A stretch of DNA of 64,000 bases, taken from positions 10,829,065 to 10,893,064 of the forward strand of contig NC_063452.1 in NCBI RefSeq assembly GCF_020379485.1. Reading direction: 5' to 3'. Positions within the stretch are counted from its first letter, which is position 1, and the number at the start of each line of letters is the position of its first letter. The position numbers and the translations under genes were made by a program. The notes under the pieces are model-generated. The model saw only the letters and a program-made list of their open reading frames with translations. It had not been told where the DNA came from and did not search any database. This DNA is from Brassica napus (taxonomy: Eukaryota; Streptophyta; Magnoliopsida; Brassicales; Brassicaceae). Shown piece after piece: positions 25,550 to 37,255 of this stretch.

Positions 25550-26452
25550 TTAGACGCCTTGGATATCTGGGACGCAATCTACCGGAGAGTCATCATCTAA
25601 ATCGGTTTGTGACTGGGCTCTAATTAAAGCCTTCTTGTAACTGCTTGATCTTCTCAGCAAATCTTGTAGGCTCCCTTCAAACCTGTGTTCACAAAAGACA
25701 AGGCATCCAAGTTTCTCATGAGCATAACATATTTAGTTTGTGTAGCTTATATATGTTCCTAAATAATACCACTAACAAGTAAATTACTTATTTGTTCCTC
25801 CATCCAGATCCAAATATTAGCATATCAGATAGAGAGAATAGAGCATGTGATTTTAAGTTAAATTTTGCGATCTATATAGGTTACCTTGCTTCCTAGACAT
25901 AAAAGTCACATCACTATCATCCTCTGATGAATAATCCGATGGTGTTTTGGCGGAGATATCAGACGTCTTTTTATATTAATCCTCTGACTAATTACATTTC
26001 TCTGCATCTTCGAAGAAGTTCGTCTTCCTCTTCTCCACTGTGAGAGGTTTAGAGCTTATCTTCTTCACATATTGTTTCTTGCTCATGGCAGCGCCTTTCA
26101 CGGATTCACTGCGATCATTTTGAAGCCTTGACTTCAAAAGATTAGTACCTGAACTAGCTGGTTGCTGAACTCTACCTTTTCTTTCTTTCGGTTTCATTGA
26201 GCTCAATGAAGCATTAGTGGAACCGCTTCGATGAAGATGAAGCACCTTTTTCTCCTTTTTAGATTTAGCTCCACCAGGCTTCTCTTAATTTTGGCTGCAA
26301 CCAAAATTGTCTCCCATATCAGCCTTCTCTATTAGACATTTTTCTTGTTATCCTCAGCGACCTCAGAGCTCTTTTTCAAAAGTGAAGCATCGCTCTCTGC
26401 ATCTTTCTTGGCTGGCGTAGGAAACGAAGCATCGGTGTCTTTTGTGTTGTTG
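25550..26452 (-). pseudogene. Broken gene for a basic, probably nuclear protein of unknown function
   Basis: Minus-strand coding pieces keep plausible splice sites. The terminal exon, about 25550-25683, follows an ACACAG acceptor and reads GSLQDLLRRSSSYKKALIRA and DDDSPVDCVPDIQGV before TAA. The preceding exon (about 25888-26245) contains SSGTNLLKSRLQNDRSESV, KKQYVKKISSKPLTVEKRK, then SAKTPSDYSSEDDSDVTFMS, and ends at a GTAACC donor. Inside that exon TAG and TAA occur in frame just after EDAEKCN. Upstream, at about 26290-26450, DTDASFPTPAKKDAESDASL is followed by two stops. The Lys/Ser/Asp-rich composition suggests a nuclear protein. Position next to the CLE gene suggests an At1g63240-like relict; that is inference. 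Confidence 0.6.
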
Positions 26453-26720
26453 ATTTGGAGTTACCAAATCCACTTCCACCTAGACTTACCAAGAATCACT
26501 ATAAAGCTAAATTAAGCTGGATGAGAGAACCAAAAAGAAAAAGAAAGAAAAAGAGTGATTTTACAAAATTCCTTTTACTAGACAAAGCAGTAATCTACAA
26601 GTCTAGTTCCTATAGTCTTGGAAGTAAAAAAGAGAGGAAGATCTCATGGACTGACTCTCTTTCAGATCTTCACCCGTATGACTATATGAGTCCACAATCT
26701 GCAAAGGCATTGAGTTTTCT
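26453..26720. other. Unassigned stretch between two pseudogenes
   Basis: A plus-strand 89-codon frame here is Lys/Ser-rich and lies over minus-strand pseudogene DNA. It has no recognisable domain and I do not call it a gene. Confidence 0.4.
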
Positions 26721-27850
26721 TTAAGGACGGTACTTTTCACCTTTGCAGTAAAGGACGGACCAAGACTTATCTCAGTTTTGAAAGAGCGGTCACATCAGAA
26801 GCTAGATCAACAGATAACTGCACATTCTCATCCTCATTTTAAGCAACCAGGTGTCCTAAACCTGAATAAAAAAAAGACGGGATGTCCAGAGTAAGAAGCA
26901 ATTTTGCCGAGAAACAAAAACATTACCGAGAGCTTACCAACGTTTACTGAGAAGACTGACACCAACATTATGAGCATGTACTGAACCAGCCATAGTAATA
27001 CATGGAACTCCCATGTATAGAGAGAGATTCACAGGTAGTGGTTGTTTCATCATAAGGGAATGTGTCCAAACTGCATGAAATGTAAATCAATACTCAAAAA
27101 TTTCATAATGTCAATCTATTAGGCTCGGCATTTTTCAGTAATACAATGTGTCAAACTCCACCTTTCTTCAACACTTTATCCCTAAACCTAAATGTTTTTG
27201 CATATGCCTGCACAACCATGAGAGAGGAGTTGCTCAAAAGGGAGGAAATGAATCGCTTTAACGGAAAATGTATAATACATATCAACAAAAAAAAGAAAAT
27301 TTTTAAGAAAAGAAAAAATACCTTAACCACCGCTGAATAAACCACAACTTTGCACTTTGTGTAATCATGATGCCTGAGAAGCACTTCAATGAAATAAGAT
27401 ACTGAATGAGTGAAAAAATCTGGGAAGATATATATCCGATGGTGGTTATAACAGAATCTAAACGGCACTTAGCACCAGGAAAGTAGAAAAACAATCTAAA
27501 ACTCATGGTCATGGAGGACTATAATTCCCGAGCAGTGGTCTCATGTCAGGATACCTCGTAAATAACAGGAAAATGAAAAATCAAACCTAAGTTGTTAAAA
27601 GCTTCTGCTTAAGTGGATTTGCCTGGATTGCCTTCTCGATCATGCTGGCAGCAGCATCCATTTCCCCCTGTAATATTAGCATTCTATTGACTCTATATAT
27701 TATTTTTAAGGAATCATTGAGACACCCTTGTTCTAATATCAAACCTGTACTATGTAGACAACAAAGGTTTTTAAGCGACTGTGCGAAATTTGGTTTGATT
27801 TGACAGAGCCCATCTACAAAAGGTTTGGAAGTATTATTAGCCACAAAATT
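26721..27850 (-). pseudogene. Fragmented SPINDLY (O-fucosyltransferase) pseudogene
   Basis: Three minus-strand blocks are colinear with SPINDLY, the nuclear/cytosolic TPR-containing O-fucosyltransferase that represses gibberellin signalling through DELLA modification. The TPR block at 27588-27830 has IKPNFAQSLKNL and GEMDAAASMIEKAIQANP, followed after a frameshift by AEAFNNLG. The mid-region at 27152-27470 has PDFFTHSVSYFIE, HHDYTKCKVVVYSAVVK, then an intron with GT-AG borders, then KTFRFRDKVLKKGGV. The catalytic region at about 26940-27065 has TTTTCESL, a 2-nt frameshift in a CT run, and LYMGVPCITMAGSVHAHNVG. Its continuation at about 26800-26850 has VQLSVDLASDVTALSKLR followed by TAA. Retained introns show a DNA-level copy, not a processed transcript. 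Most of the catalytic domain between blocks is missing. Confidence 0.85.
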
Positions 27851-28208
27851 TGTTATATTTTATTATTGGTTACTTATATTTTTCGCCACAAAATTTCTTT
27901 CAGCAATGGTAAATAGTTCGTGTCTAATTTTAAATTTAGCTAACAGCATAAATATATATTAACTAAACTATATAAATTGTTACAAAGACAAAATTATAAT
28001 TATTATACATGGATACCATGATTAGACAAACTTTGATCTAAAAGATGAATCATTTTATATGTTTCGTGTTGGTTTTTGCTATGTATTACTGATTTGGTAC
28101 AGCTTGCAAATCTAATATTATAGAAATTATTAATCAACTATTTTATATGCCCTTTTTCAAAAAAAAACAAACTATTTTACCAAAAAAAAAAAATTATTAA
28201 TCAACTTG
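27851..28208. other. AT-rich spacer
   Basis: Low-complexity DNA with two poly-A interruptions (28160-28170, 28182-28192) and no gene. Confidence 0.5.
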
Positions 28209-28798
28209 GTCCTGGTATTGTTCTCCAATTTCATTGTACACGCCCGAGCAGCGGCTATTATGATGCTAGCGACTTATGATACTGGAAATAAAAAAACTAA
28301 CATTTAATAAGATACTAGATTTTGATCCGCACGTCCGTGTGAATATTTTTTAATTAAAATTTCAAAATATTAGATTACTTTAATTTTTACAACATATATA
28401 TCTATTTTACGTGGTGCATTATAAAAAGTTTTTTTTATTATTTATGATTTTATTTTTTGTAACATTTGAAATATTACCATTTTCAGTTTGAATATTTATT
28501 GTCAAGATTGTATATTTTACCAAGAAAACTTTGGAAAATTACACAACTATTTTTGAGTTTGGAAGATTACATGAATTTTGAATTTGTTTTTGTTACTGCA
28601 TTACATTATTTTATAAAAATATTTTAATATTTTGTATTATTTTCTAAATTTTTCTCAACATGGTTTGTTATATTTAAAATAAAAATAAACTTATAATTAA
28701 AACTTGATTTGTCATTAATAGTTTAAATGAATTATTAAAATTTTATAGTTTTCTAAAAATATATTTTTAAAATAGTATATGAACTAAATGTTACTATA
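28209..28798. repeat. Duplicated block A (left copy): Helitron 3' end and its flank, truncated
   Basis: The block begins GTCCTGGTATT and matches 35244-35820 in the same orientation. The left copy carries GTTCTCCAATTTCATTGTA where the right copy has a deletion. CTAG at 28315-28318, with A outside and a CCGCAC/GTGTG hairpin at 28330-28345, marks a Helitron 3' end on the minus strand. The copy breaks off at 28798 (TTACTATAT) and joins Copia leader sequence; the right copy continues. Confidence 0.75.
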
Positions 28799-29501
28799 TC
28801 AAACAATCCAAATTCGATCCATATGTTCTTAGATTTCGAATTACCTTTTAGCTTAGTTGATTGTTGAAACCGGACCACCAAAGAATGAACCTCGAGCTGG
28901 ACTGGACGCGAGCTGGCCTGGATGCGAGCTGACTGCGAACGGATTGAGGCTGAGGTCGCGAGCGGCTGATCGGGGACGCGAGCGGCTGATCGGGGACGCG
29001 AGCTGTTTACTGTCGGATCGCGAAGGGCTTGATCGTCTGGTGCGAACGCGACGCTTGCTGTCCGGGAACGCGAGCTGTCATGGATCAGAAACGCCTTGGG
29101 CTGGAGCTGATCGGGGACGTGAGCTGGAACAAGAGATGCGATCGGATGATTAGGGTTCGTCGGGTCGCGGCTAGGTTTAGGGTTTTGCGATTTTGGTTTT
29201 GGCTCAGGGTGTTTAGAGTTTCGTGCTGATAACGTGTTGTAAACTTAAGGATTTAGAATCTGTAAGTTCTTATTATTATTCATAACATAAGGTGCCCTTT
29301 TATATGGGAATTACAAAGAGATAAATGGAAAGATACAAATATGGAAAGTATACAAATACAAGTAAAAGGAAACTAGGGTTTGCTGTCTCTCCTAGCCGTC
29401 TCTCTCTCTCTCATCTTGCTGCGGCCGCCTCTCTCTCTCTAGGTATTGGGCCGGCTTATGGACCGAGCCGGTTATGGACATCCATCATATGATTTATAAC
29501 A
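28799..29501 (-). repeat. Duplicated block B (left copy): Copia leader plus LTR
   Basis: From TCAAACAATCCAAATTCG to TTTATAACA this matches 34574-35243. It consists of 5' internal leader (28799-29237) and an LTR (29238-29501). A GCGGCTGATCGGGGACGCGA unit is tandemly doubled near 28960-29002 only in this copy. The primer-site region TTATCAGCACG reads better here than in the right copy, where it is TTATCATCAC. Confidence 0.75.
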
Positions 29502-32500
29502 CTCCCCCTTGGATGTCATAACCATTCAGAGTTTGTAATACGCTTTGGATGTTGCCTCATTAAACCTTATCAGGAAAACCCAGTGGGACAAAACCATGAT
29601 AAAGGAAAAAGAGTACAACACGTATTACTCCCCCTGATGTGTACCTCCGTATATGTTCTTCAAGTTGGCGCATCCCAACCTGATGGTTGAACTTCATGGA
29701 CGCCAATGACTAATGGTCTCAATACCAAGGTAAAGTAGTGCTACCGCGTTGCAAAGACATAACTTGCCTGGGATCCATCATTGTGGATCCGAGAGATAAC
29801 ATGTATCAATCAAAACATATTAACCCTTCTTTGGGTTTTGGTTAGTATAATGTAATCTCAAATTCTTAGTTCCTTGTATGTAACATAGGATTTATTTTAT
29901 CCTGTCCCAGTCCCTTATGTTCGGACATGACCTAAACCTAGACAATACGTTTACATCAATACTCATGTCCGGATGTGTATGACATGACAAATACATCAAG
30001 GCAAGGCGCCAATAGTACTTAAGGTAAGGGACGTGTATGTCTTTATTTCTAGTGCCTCATGGTCGAACATGAGCTAAACATATATAAGAGATTCACGGCA
30101 AGAACACATGTCCGGCCTAGTATGGCTTGCTTATTACATCAAGGCGCAAATGGCACTTGGGTAAGGGACTTTACCGGACCAAGGACATATTTCTTGTCCT
30201 TCTTGAGACCAAAGGATCCGTGTCCAAGTCAGGGGTACTCACGACCATGTCCTTCTTGGGACTTACAATGGGTTTGTGTCCGGACCAAGGGACCTTATGG
30301 GACAACTCAATGGGCGAGCTTTGGTCCATGTTAAAACCGTTTGAATACCTTTCTATAAGTCCTTTGATGCACAAGGATTCCATCTTTTAAGATGTTCAAT
30401 TTGTAATCCTAAACAAAACTTTGTTTGTCCCAAATTTTCATTTCAATCTATTTCTTTAGATAATCGTTTGAAAGTCTCTCCAGAGGTTCCTAGGATATTT
30501 TAGATCATTAACACATACTTGTATACTTTAGTTCTCGAGAACCTGTTGCATTTGACAACTCAATACCGTCTGGGACTTTTATATATATCTCATTATCTAG
30601 TGGATCATACAAGTAGGCGGTTTCTACATCCTTTAACCGCAAGTCTATTTTTCTTCTTTTATGGCCAGACTTGTTAGGAATCTAAATGTTTGTTGCATCC
30701 ACCACAGGGGAGTATGTCTCCTCATAATTGATTCCTGGTCTTTGTGGAATCTTTGTGCATATGGTCGTGCCTTATATCTTGCTATCTCGCCATGTATCAT
30801 TTCTTTCACAAAGACTCATTTTTGTCCAACTAGTTTCACATCTAGAGGTGTCCGAACTATGGGACCAAAACCTCTCTTTTCTTAATGAACTTAACTCCAT
30901 GCCCCCTTTCCATTTGATCTAATCTGATTTGTTGAGTGCACTCATGTATGGACGTGGGTTCATGATCCTCATTCATTTCATAATCTCAAGTGTTACACTG
31001 CATGCAAATATATCATCAATGTCGACTTTCTTTCTCTTGTTCCATTTGTTCCTCGGACATGACATAACTTATTGAGGTTTCATTATGACCTTCAGTGCCC
31101 TGAAGCTTAGCGTCCCAAGCCTCATTGTTAGGCACCTTAGGTACAACCATGTTTATGGTTTCCTCATCCACGGCCGTGGCTTTTAAGTTTGTCCATCTTA
31201 GGATCGACCATGTCTAGGATTCCCTCGTCTACGGATTCATTAGCACCTTTCTTTAATATCTGAGGGATCTTATCTTTGGAACTTTATTGATCTTATCCTT
31301 AGACTCAGTAGCAACTTGATTGTGTCCTTCTTGAACATCAATTCGAATTTGGTGTATTTACAGCTGGTATATATGACTTAGTCATTCTATTCAGGTCAGT
31401 AACAAAATCTGGCAATTGTTTAAGCTAGCTTTTGTATAATCTTTTGGACTTCTAAATCTCATTCTTGAGTCCGAGGATCTTGCCAATATAAGGATGTATG
31501 ATTCCATGTAATTTCTTTTACTCTTTTACCAGCTTATTACTTTCTCCCCCCTAATCCGTGTACTTGGCCTCAAATTGATCACCTATATTTGGCTCAAGGT
31601 ACTTAATAATCGTGGGAAAATCATATCCAACATATACCCCCATCCTCCTTTGAGGTTTCATCTTAGTTATCTGTGGTGGAGTAATTTGTATATAGACGGC
31701 ACATCCAAATGTCTTACGATGGGATATGTTTGGTTCTTGACCCGTTATCTAATCGATGGGGAATATCTATGCTCATTAAATGGCCTGATGCGTATTAACT
31801 TAGATGCATGTAAATTTTGTGTGGCCCAAGCTGTGACTGAGTGTTTTGACCTCATAAGTAATGGTCTAGCAATCAGTTGTATCCGTTTAATAAAAGATTT
31901 CGGCCAAGCCATACTTGGTATGGACATGTATCAAGGAATTGTCATTGTCCACACTTACCCTCATGGACATACCATAATCATTTAAACGCTTGAGACATGT
32001 ATTCACCAGTTTATTATTTACTTAGTCTCTTTGACTGGTGATGGCCTATCAATGAGTTTCCCTTGTGTACATGCTACACACGTGAGATTCTTTGGGATAA
32101 CTCTTTCTTTCTTTCAATGTGTGCCCATTTGTATATCAATTTCGCATCATGTTTGAACCAGGATGGTCAATCCGGTTATGCCATAAAGTGAATATTTTTC
32201 GCAGGCATTTAGCATCTATCATCCTGATCTTGGCATAGTAAAGACCAGTAGAGAATGTAGGTATAGTTTCGACCATTTTTCTATGGTCTTGGGCGAATTT
32301 TATATATCTAAAAGGAACTTTTTATTTCCTTTGCCCATTGTTTCAATATGGAAACCACTCTTATATCTTTTAAACTCAATGGGCTTCTATGAGTGAATAT
32401 AAATCATTAAATTTCTTTAGTCTGGTCGTAGCTTATCATGAGAATGGCTATACCCGCAACTATATTTCTTATAAACTTATATCTTTGAAAAAATCATTCA

Positions 32501-35243
32501 TTCCTTTGATTAAGTTCGGAGCAAACAAAGCAATAAAATAAATTCAAAGTGATAAAACAAAGCAAGTATAAAAGCAAAACAAACACAGAAGTCGAAATTA
32601 ACATTATTCTTTTAGGCAATCAGAAATTTCATATTCCATAGGATCATCTCTTTCATGATCAAAATCATATTTACCATCTTTATATACCAAGTGGGCATCA
32701 TGATTCTTCCCTTTCAGACTCTCTTGATAGAGGTCACAAAGATGTTTGAGAGTCCTACATATCTTAGCCCAATGGTTTCCCATTCTACATCAATGGCACA
32801 CTGATTTGGTCAAGCTTTGTGGTTTAAAGGATATACCACGGTCTCTGCCTCGACCATGGTATCAAATTAGGTTGATACTCAGGGCCTTTGCCATAGTGGT
32901 TCCCACGGCCAAATGTATAATAGTGGACATGGCCACGTCCTTTCTACCCTCCAAGGCCATGGCCGTGTGGTCTATCATCCTGGACGTGGTTAGATTCTTT
33001 GGATTCTTTCTTTTCCTTTGCGGCCTTATTGTCTTCAAGTAATGAGGTTGATCCAGGAGGTCTCAATTCATTGTTTCTCATCAGTATTAGAGGCTTAGCT
33101 AGCAATAAACTCATCCACGGATTTGTAGCCCTGGATTCTGAGATTTCTCCATAGCTTTTGATAATAACACCTTTCTTTGGTGATCATATCTCGATTTGAA
33201 TTCTGTCCAAATGTCTAGAGGATTCTCAATTGTCAAATACTGATCTTTGAGACTCTCAATAAGATGTGGCGAATAATTAATATTGTCTTGTATCAATCTT
33301 TCTCATTTGCATTATTGCCTTCTATGATACATTCACCAAGTCCTTTTGACTTTAGGATAATCTTTGTATCCAATGTCCACTGTAAATAATTATCTCCAGA
33401 GAGATTTAGGGCAGCAAAATTCAGGTTGATTTTCGACATCTCAAATCATATATCACTCAATATTTAGGTATAATTTTTCATGCAGCCTTATTCTTAAAAA
33501 CAATCAATTCGGATTTCAATCTTGTGAGGACAATGAAATTATCAATCTTAAAAGCATTTAATCAATCAGTCAATTTCTAGCAAGTCTCAGCAATACTATT
33601 TCTATGTGCTCATAATATTATGGTTTATTAAGACTAGCAAAAACGGATTCAATTAATCACTCAATCAGTTTCAATGTTGATTTTAACAATACTAGAATAT
33701 AGATTTCAAGCATGAATTTCAATGAATCAGTTTCAAGGCTGATTGGTATTTAGCATAAACCGTGTGTAAATAATCTATTTAGTATCCGAATTTATTAAAC
33801 CTTAAAAACATATAATCAGATCAATCAATTTAATAGAACTCATAAGCATAATGAATTTAGGGTTTCAAATTTCAGATATGATGATTAAGGTTAGGACTAG
33901 AATTAGGGTTTCATGATTTCTAATCAGATCAATCAATAAAATCGAACCTAGCATACAATCTTAAACCTCAAGACATTAGATTTTATCATGAATCTATCAA
34001 CCTATCGGATTATATAAGCAAAACAAGCTAGCAACCTATCGGATTCAATCAATGCTTTAACAGGCTGGTCGGTTTAATCAATTTTAAATCAGATGAAAAA
34101 TTAACCAAGCAGGATGAGAAAATAAATCTATCAATCCTAACTGGTGATCAGAGCATTAATAAAAACAAGCAGGTCGGATTTAATCAAGACTTAAACATAT
34201 CGGAATTATTAAACTAGCAAGATGAGCATAATAAATCTAGCAACTTAACTGTCAAACAATTCTAGCAACATAGCATCAGATTTAATCAGATTTAAAACAT
34301 CAATGATCAAAACTGAAAACAATTTTGATTTCAAAAATATTCGATTATGGTTTTAATATGTGATTTGATAATTATAGTATAATTAATTCTGATACTTATA
34401 TTATTTAGGGTTTATAGATATAGGGTTAGGGTTTATCGGATTTCAACTTGTAAAATCCAATTTGAGGTTTTAATCATGTAGGAACATGATTTAGGGTTTA
34501 GGATATCGAACTTCAGAGCTTCGATTTACTATCCTATGGCTTTTATCATAAAGATTAGGTTTTATGGTTTCATTCTTTATCAAACAATCCAAATTCGATT
34601 CATATGTTCTTAGATTTCGAATTACCTTTTAGCTTAGTTGATTGTTGAAACCGGACCACCAAAGAATGAACCTCGAGCTGGACTGGACGCGAGCTGGCCT
34701 GGACGCGAGCTGACTGCGAACGGATTGAGGCTGAGGTCGCGAGCGGCTGATCGGGGACGCGAGCTGTTTGCTGTCGGATCGCGAATGGCTTGATCGTCTG
34801 GTACGAACGGGACGCTTGCTTTCCGGGAACGCGAGTTGTCCTGGATCAGGAACGCCTTGGGCTGGAGCTGGAACAAGAGACGCGATCGGATGATTAGGGT
34901 TCGTCGGGTCGCGGCTAGGTTTAGGGTTTTGCGATTTTGGTTTTGGCTCAGGGTGTTTAGAGTTTTGTGATGATAACGTGTTGTAAACTTAAGGATTTAG
35001 AATCTGTAAGTTCTTATTATTATTCATAACATAAGGTGCCTTTATATATGGGAATTACAAAGAGATAAATGTAAAGATACAAATATGAAACATGTACAAA
35101 TACAAGTAAAAGGAAACTAGGGTTTGCTGTCTCTCCTAACCGCCTCTCTCTCTCTCCTCTTGCTGCGTCCGCCTCTCTCTCTAGGTATTGGACCGGCTTA
35201 TGGACCGGGCCGGTTATGGACATCCATCATATGGTTTATAACA
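29238..35243 (-). mobile_element. Degraded Ty1/Copia LTR retrotransposon
   Basis: LTRs lie at 29238-29501 and 34982-35243 (TGTAAACTTAAGG to TTTATAACA on the plus strand). AAGGGGGAG at 29502-29511 on the minus strand is the polypurine tract beside the left LTR, and ACGTTATCA-type sequence beside the right LTR is the primer site, so the element reads right to left. Gag is recognisable near 33111-33290 (SLKDQYLTIENPLDIW, FKSRYDHQRKVLLSKA), followed by a zinc knuckle (RMGNHWAKICRT, LKHLCDLYQESLKGK) at about 32700-32800. The pol region, 29.5-32.6 kb, is full of stops and was not resolved into domains. No clean target duplication is seen, because the left side carries an extra leader copy beyond the LTR. 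Confidence 0.8.
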
Positions 35244-35329
35244 GTCCTGGTATTCACGCCCGAGCAGCGGCTATTATGATGCTAGCGACTTATGATACTG
35301 GAAATAAAAAACTAACATTTAATAAGATA

Positions 35330-36424
35330 CTAGATTTTGACCTGCACATCTGTGCGGATATCTTTTAATTAAAATTTCAAAATATTAGATTACTTTAATT
35401 TTTACAACATATATATCTATTTTTCGTGGTGCATTATAAAAAGTTTTTTTTATTATTTATACTTTTATTTTTTGTAAAATTTGAAATATTATCATTTTCA
35501 ATTTGAATATTTATTGTCAAGATTGTATATTTTACCAAGAAAACTTTGAAAAATTACACAACTATTTTTGAGTTTGGAAGATTACATGAATTTTGAATTT
35601 GTTTTTGTTACTACATTAATACATTATTTTATAAAAATATTTTAATTTTTTGTAATATTTTCTAAATTTTTCTCAACAAGTTTTGTTATATTTAAAATAA
35701 AAATAAACTTATGATTAAAACTTGATTTGTCATTAATAGTTTAAATGAATTATTAAACTTTCATAGTTTTCTAAAAATATATTTTTAAAATAGTATATGA
35801 ACTAAAGGTTACTATATACTATTATAATTTTTGTATACAAACATTTTTAAACAATATATTGTTGAGAGTTTCAAAATAAATAAAAAGAGAACATATAGTT
35901 GTAGATATAAAAATTTAACTTATGTTAATAAATATATTTTTGTATATAAATATTATATAGTTTACGAATTTTAACTCATTTTAATAATAAGTGTTAATTT
36001 ATTTAAATGAAACAATTATTTTTTTTGTTAATTTACCTATTTTATATAATTTTGTCATATTTAATTCAAAAATCACTTCTATTTTTATCTAATACAGAAT
36101 ATAATTATAAAATTTATAAAAATAGTGTATTTTTCTATTTTATTGTTTTAGAATAAAATTGTAATTAAAATTGATTTATAATAATATTATATTAGTAATT
36201 ACGAAATTATTTAATCTACTATTTTATAAAAAAATATTTAATTTTTAGAAATATTTTGTTTGATTCTTTCTCAACAGATTTGTTATAATTAAAAAATAAA
36301 ATTTAAATTTATAGTTGATTTTTTATTAATGTAAATAATTAAATATGTCATATTAACTAATTTTTTAATGGTTTTAGCATGACTTGTTAATAGTAGATAA
36401 AAAATAAGACCCTAAATTAATAGA
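35330..36424 (-). mobile_element. Putative Helitron (right copy of block A, full length)
   Basis: The 3' end is CTAG at 35330-35333 with A at 35329 (T on the element strand) and a CTGCAC/GTGCGG hairpin at 35341-35356. The candidate 5' end on the minus strand is TCTATTAATTTAGGG starting at 36424, preceded by A. An A|TC...CTAG|T frame is the Helitron rule. The interior is AT-rich and non-coding. The 5' end is less certain than the 3' end. Confidence 0.5.
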
Positions 36425-36489
36425 TTAGATATACCATCGACTTCACCGAGTCGACCCCAGTTAATTTTCGAAGAATACAACATCGTTGT

Positions 36490-36642
36490 AGATTAAGGGA
36501 CGATAAGTATTTCCATGACCTTGAAGTATATCGATCAGCCGCTACAAAACGATGTGGTCAACGACGTTTATGGACTGCCAAGAAAGATGGAATTGATTTT
36601 AGAAGTGGTTATGATAAACCACGGAATTTGAACGTCACTTGA
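36490..36642 (+). pseudogene. Possible plant self-incompatibility S1-type protein fragment
   Basis: A 50-codon frame ends at TGA 36640-36642: DDKYFHDLEVYRSAA, a Cys, then LWTAKKDGIDF and NLNV. The pattern of a short beta segment, a Cys and W-x(3-5)-DGI resembles the C-terminal half of S1-family secreted proteins as I know the family. There is no start codon, signal peptide or N-terminal half, so it would be a fragment. The assignment rests on motif resemblance alone. Confidence 0.35.
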
Positions 36643-37247
36643 ATTTTATTCCTTAATACAGTAGGTGGTTTTATGTGTTATGCACAAAAACCATTATAAA
36701 ATTATAAGTATTTTATCTATGCTACGTGTATATCTATTTTAATAATTATGTTTTATTTTATAATAATTTTAAAATGACCGAATACAGCTAATTTGTATTA
36801 AGTTGTACTTTTAATTTAACTACCATTATTTATTTATGTATTTACAAATGAAAAAAATCGTGTTTGTAAATAAATTTATATTGTTTTAAAACTTCAAATT
36901 GTACTTTGTAAATATTATGTACCGTGTTCAATGCATATAAACTTCTAGTACCTTTTAAATATGTATATCATAGTATAATATTCATATTTCAAATAAATTT
37001 GTAAATATTGGTTGATTTTAATTTATATTAAATAGTTTAGATAATATATACAAAGTAATAAAAATAATTTTTGCTAATGTTTACCAATATTTTATTGTTG
37101 AGATATAAGTATAATTTTGAAGACTAGATCGAGTCTTCTATCTTGTTTGAATCAAAATCGGTCATGAAGATATCAACGGTTAAAATTATTTAAACATAGC
37201 AAAACGTGTTGTCCACGTAATCGAGCAATGAAGTAACATTTATGTTA
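36643..37247. other. AT-rich intergenic DNA
   Basis: Nothing recognised apart from low-complexity A/T sequence. Confidence 0.5.
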
Positions 37248-37255
37248 GCTCTCAT

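Noticed and set aside
28857..29153. 98-codon Arg/Gly-rich plus-strand frame
   Set aside because: It lies in the duplicated Copia leader on the strand opposite to the element, and the same frame is broken in the second copy.
30059..31985. Several plus-strand frames of 60-136 codons
   Set aside because: They are antisense shadows over the decayed Copia pol region, which reads on the minus strand.
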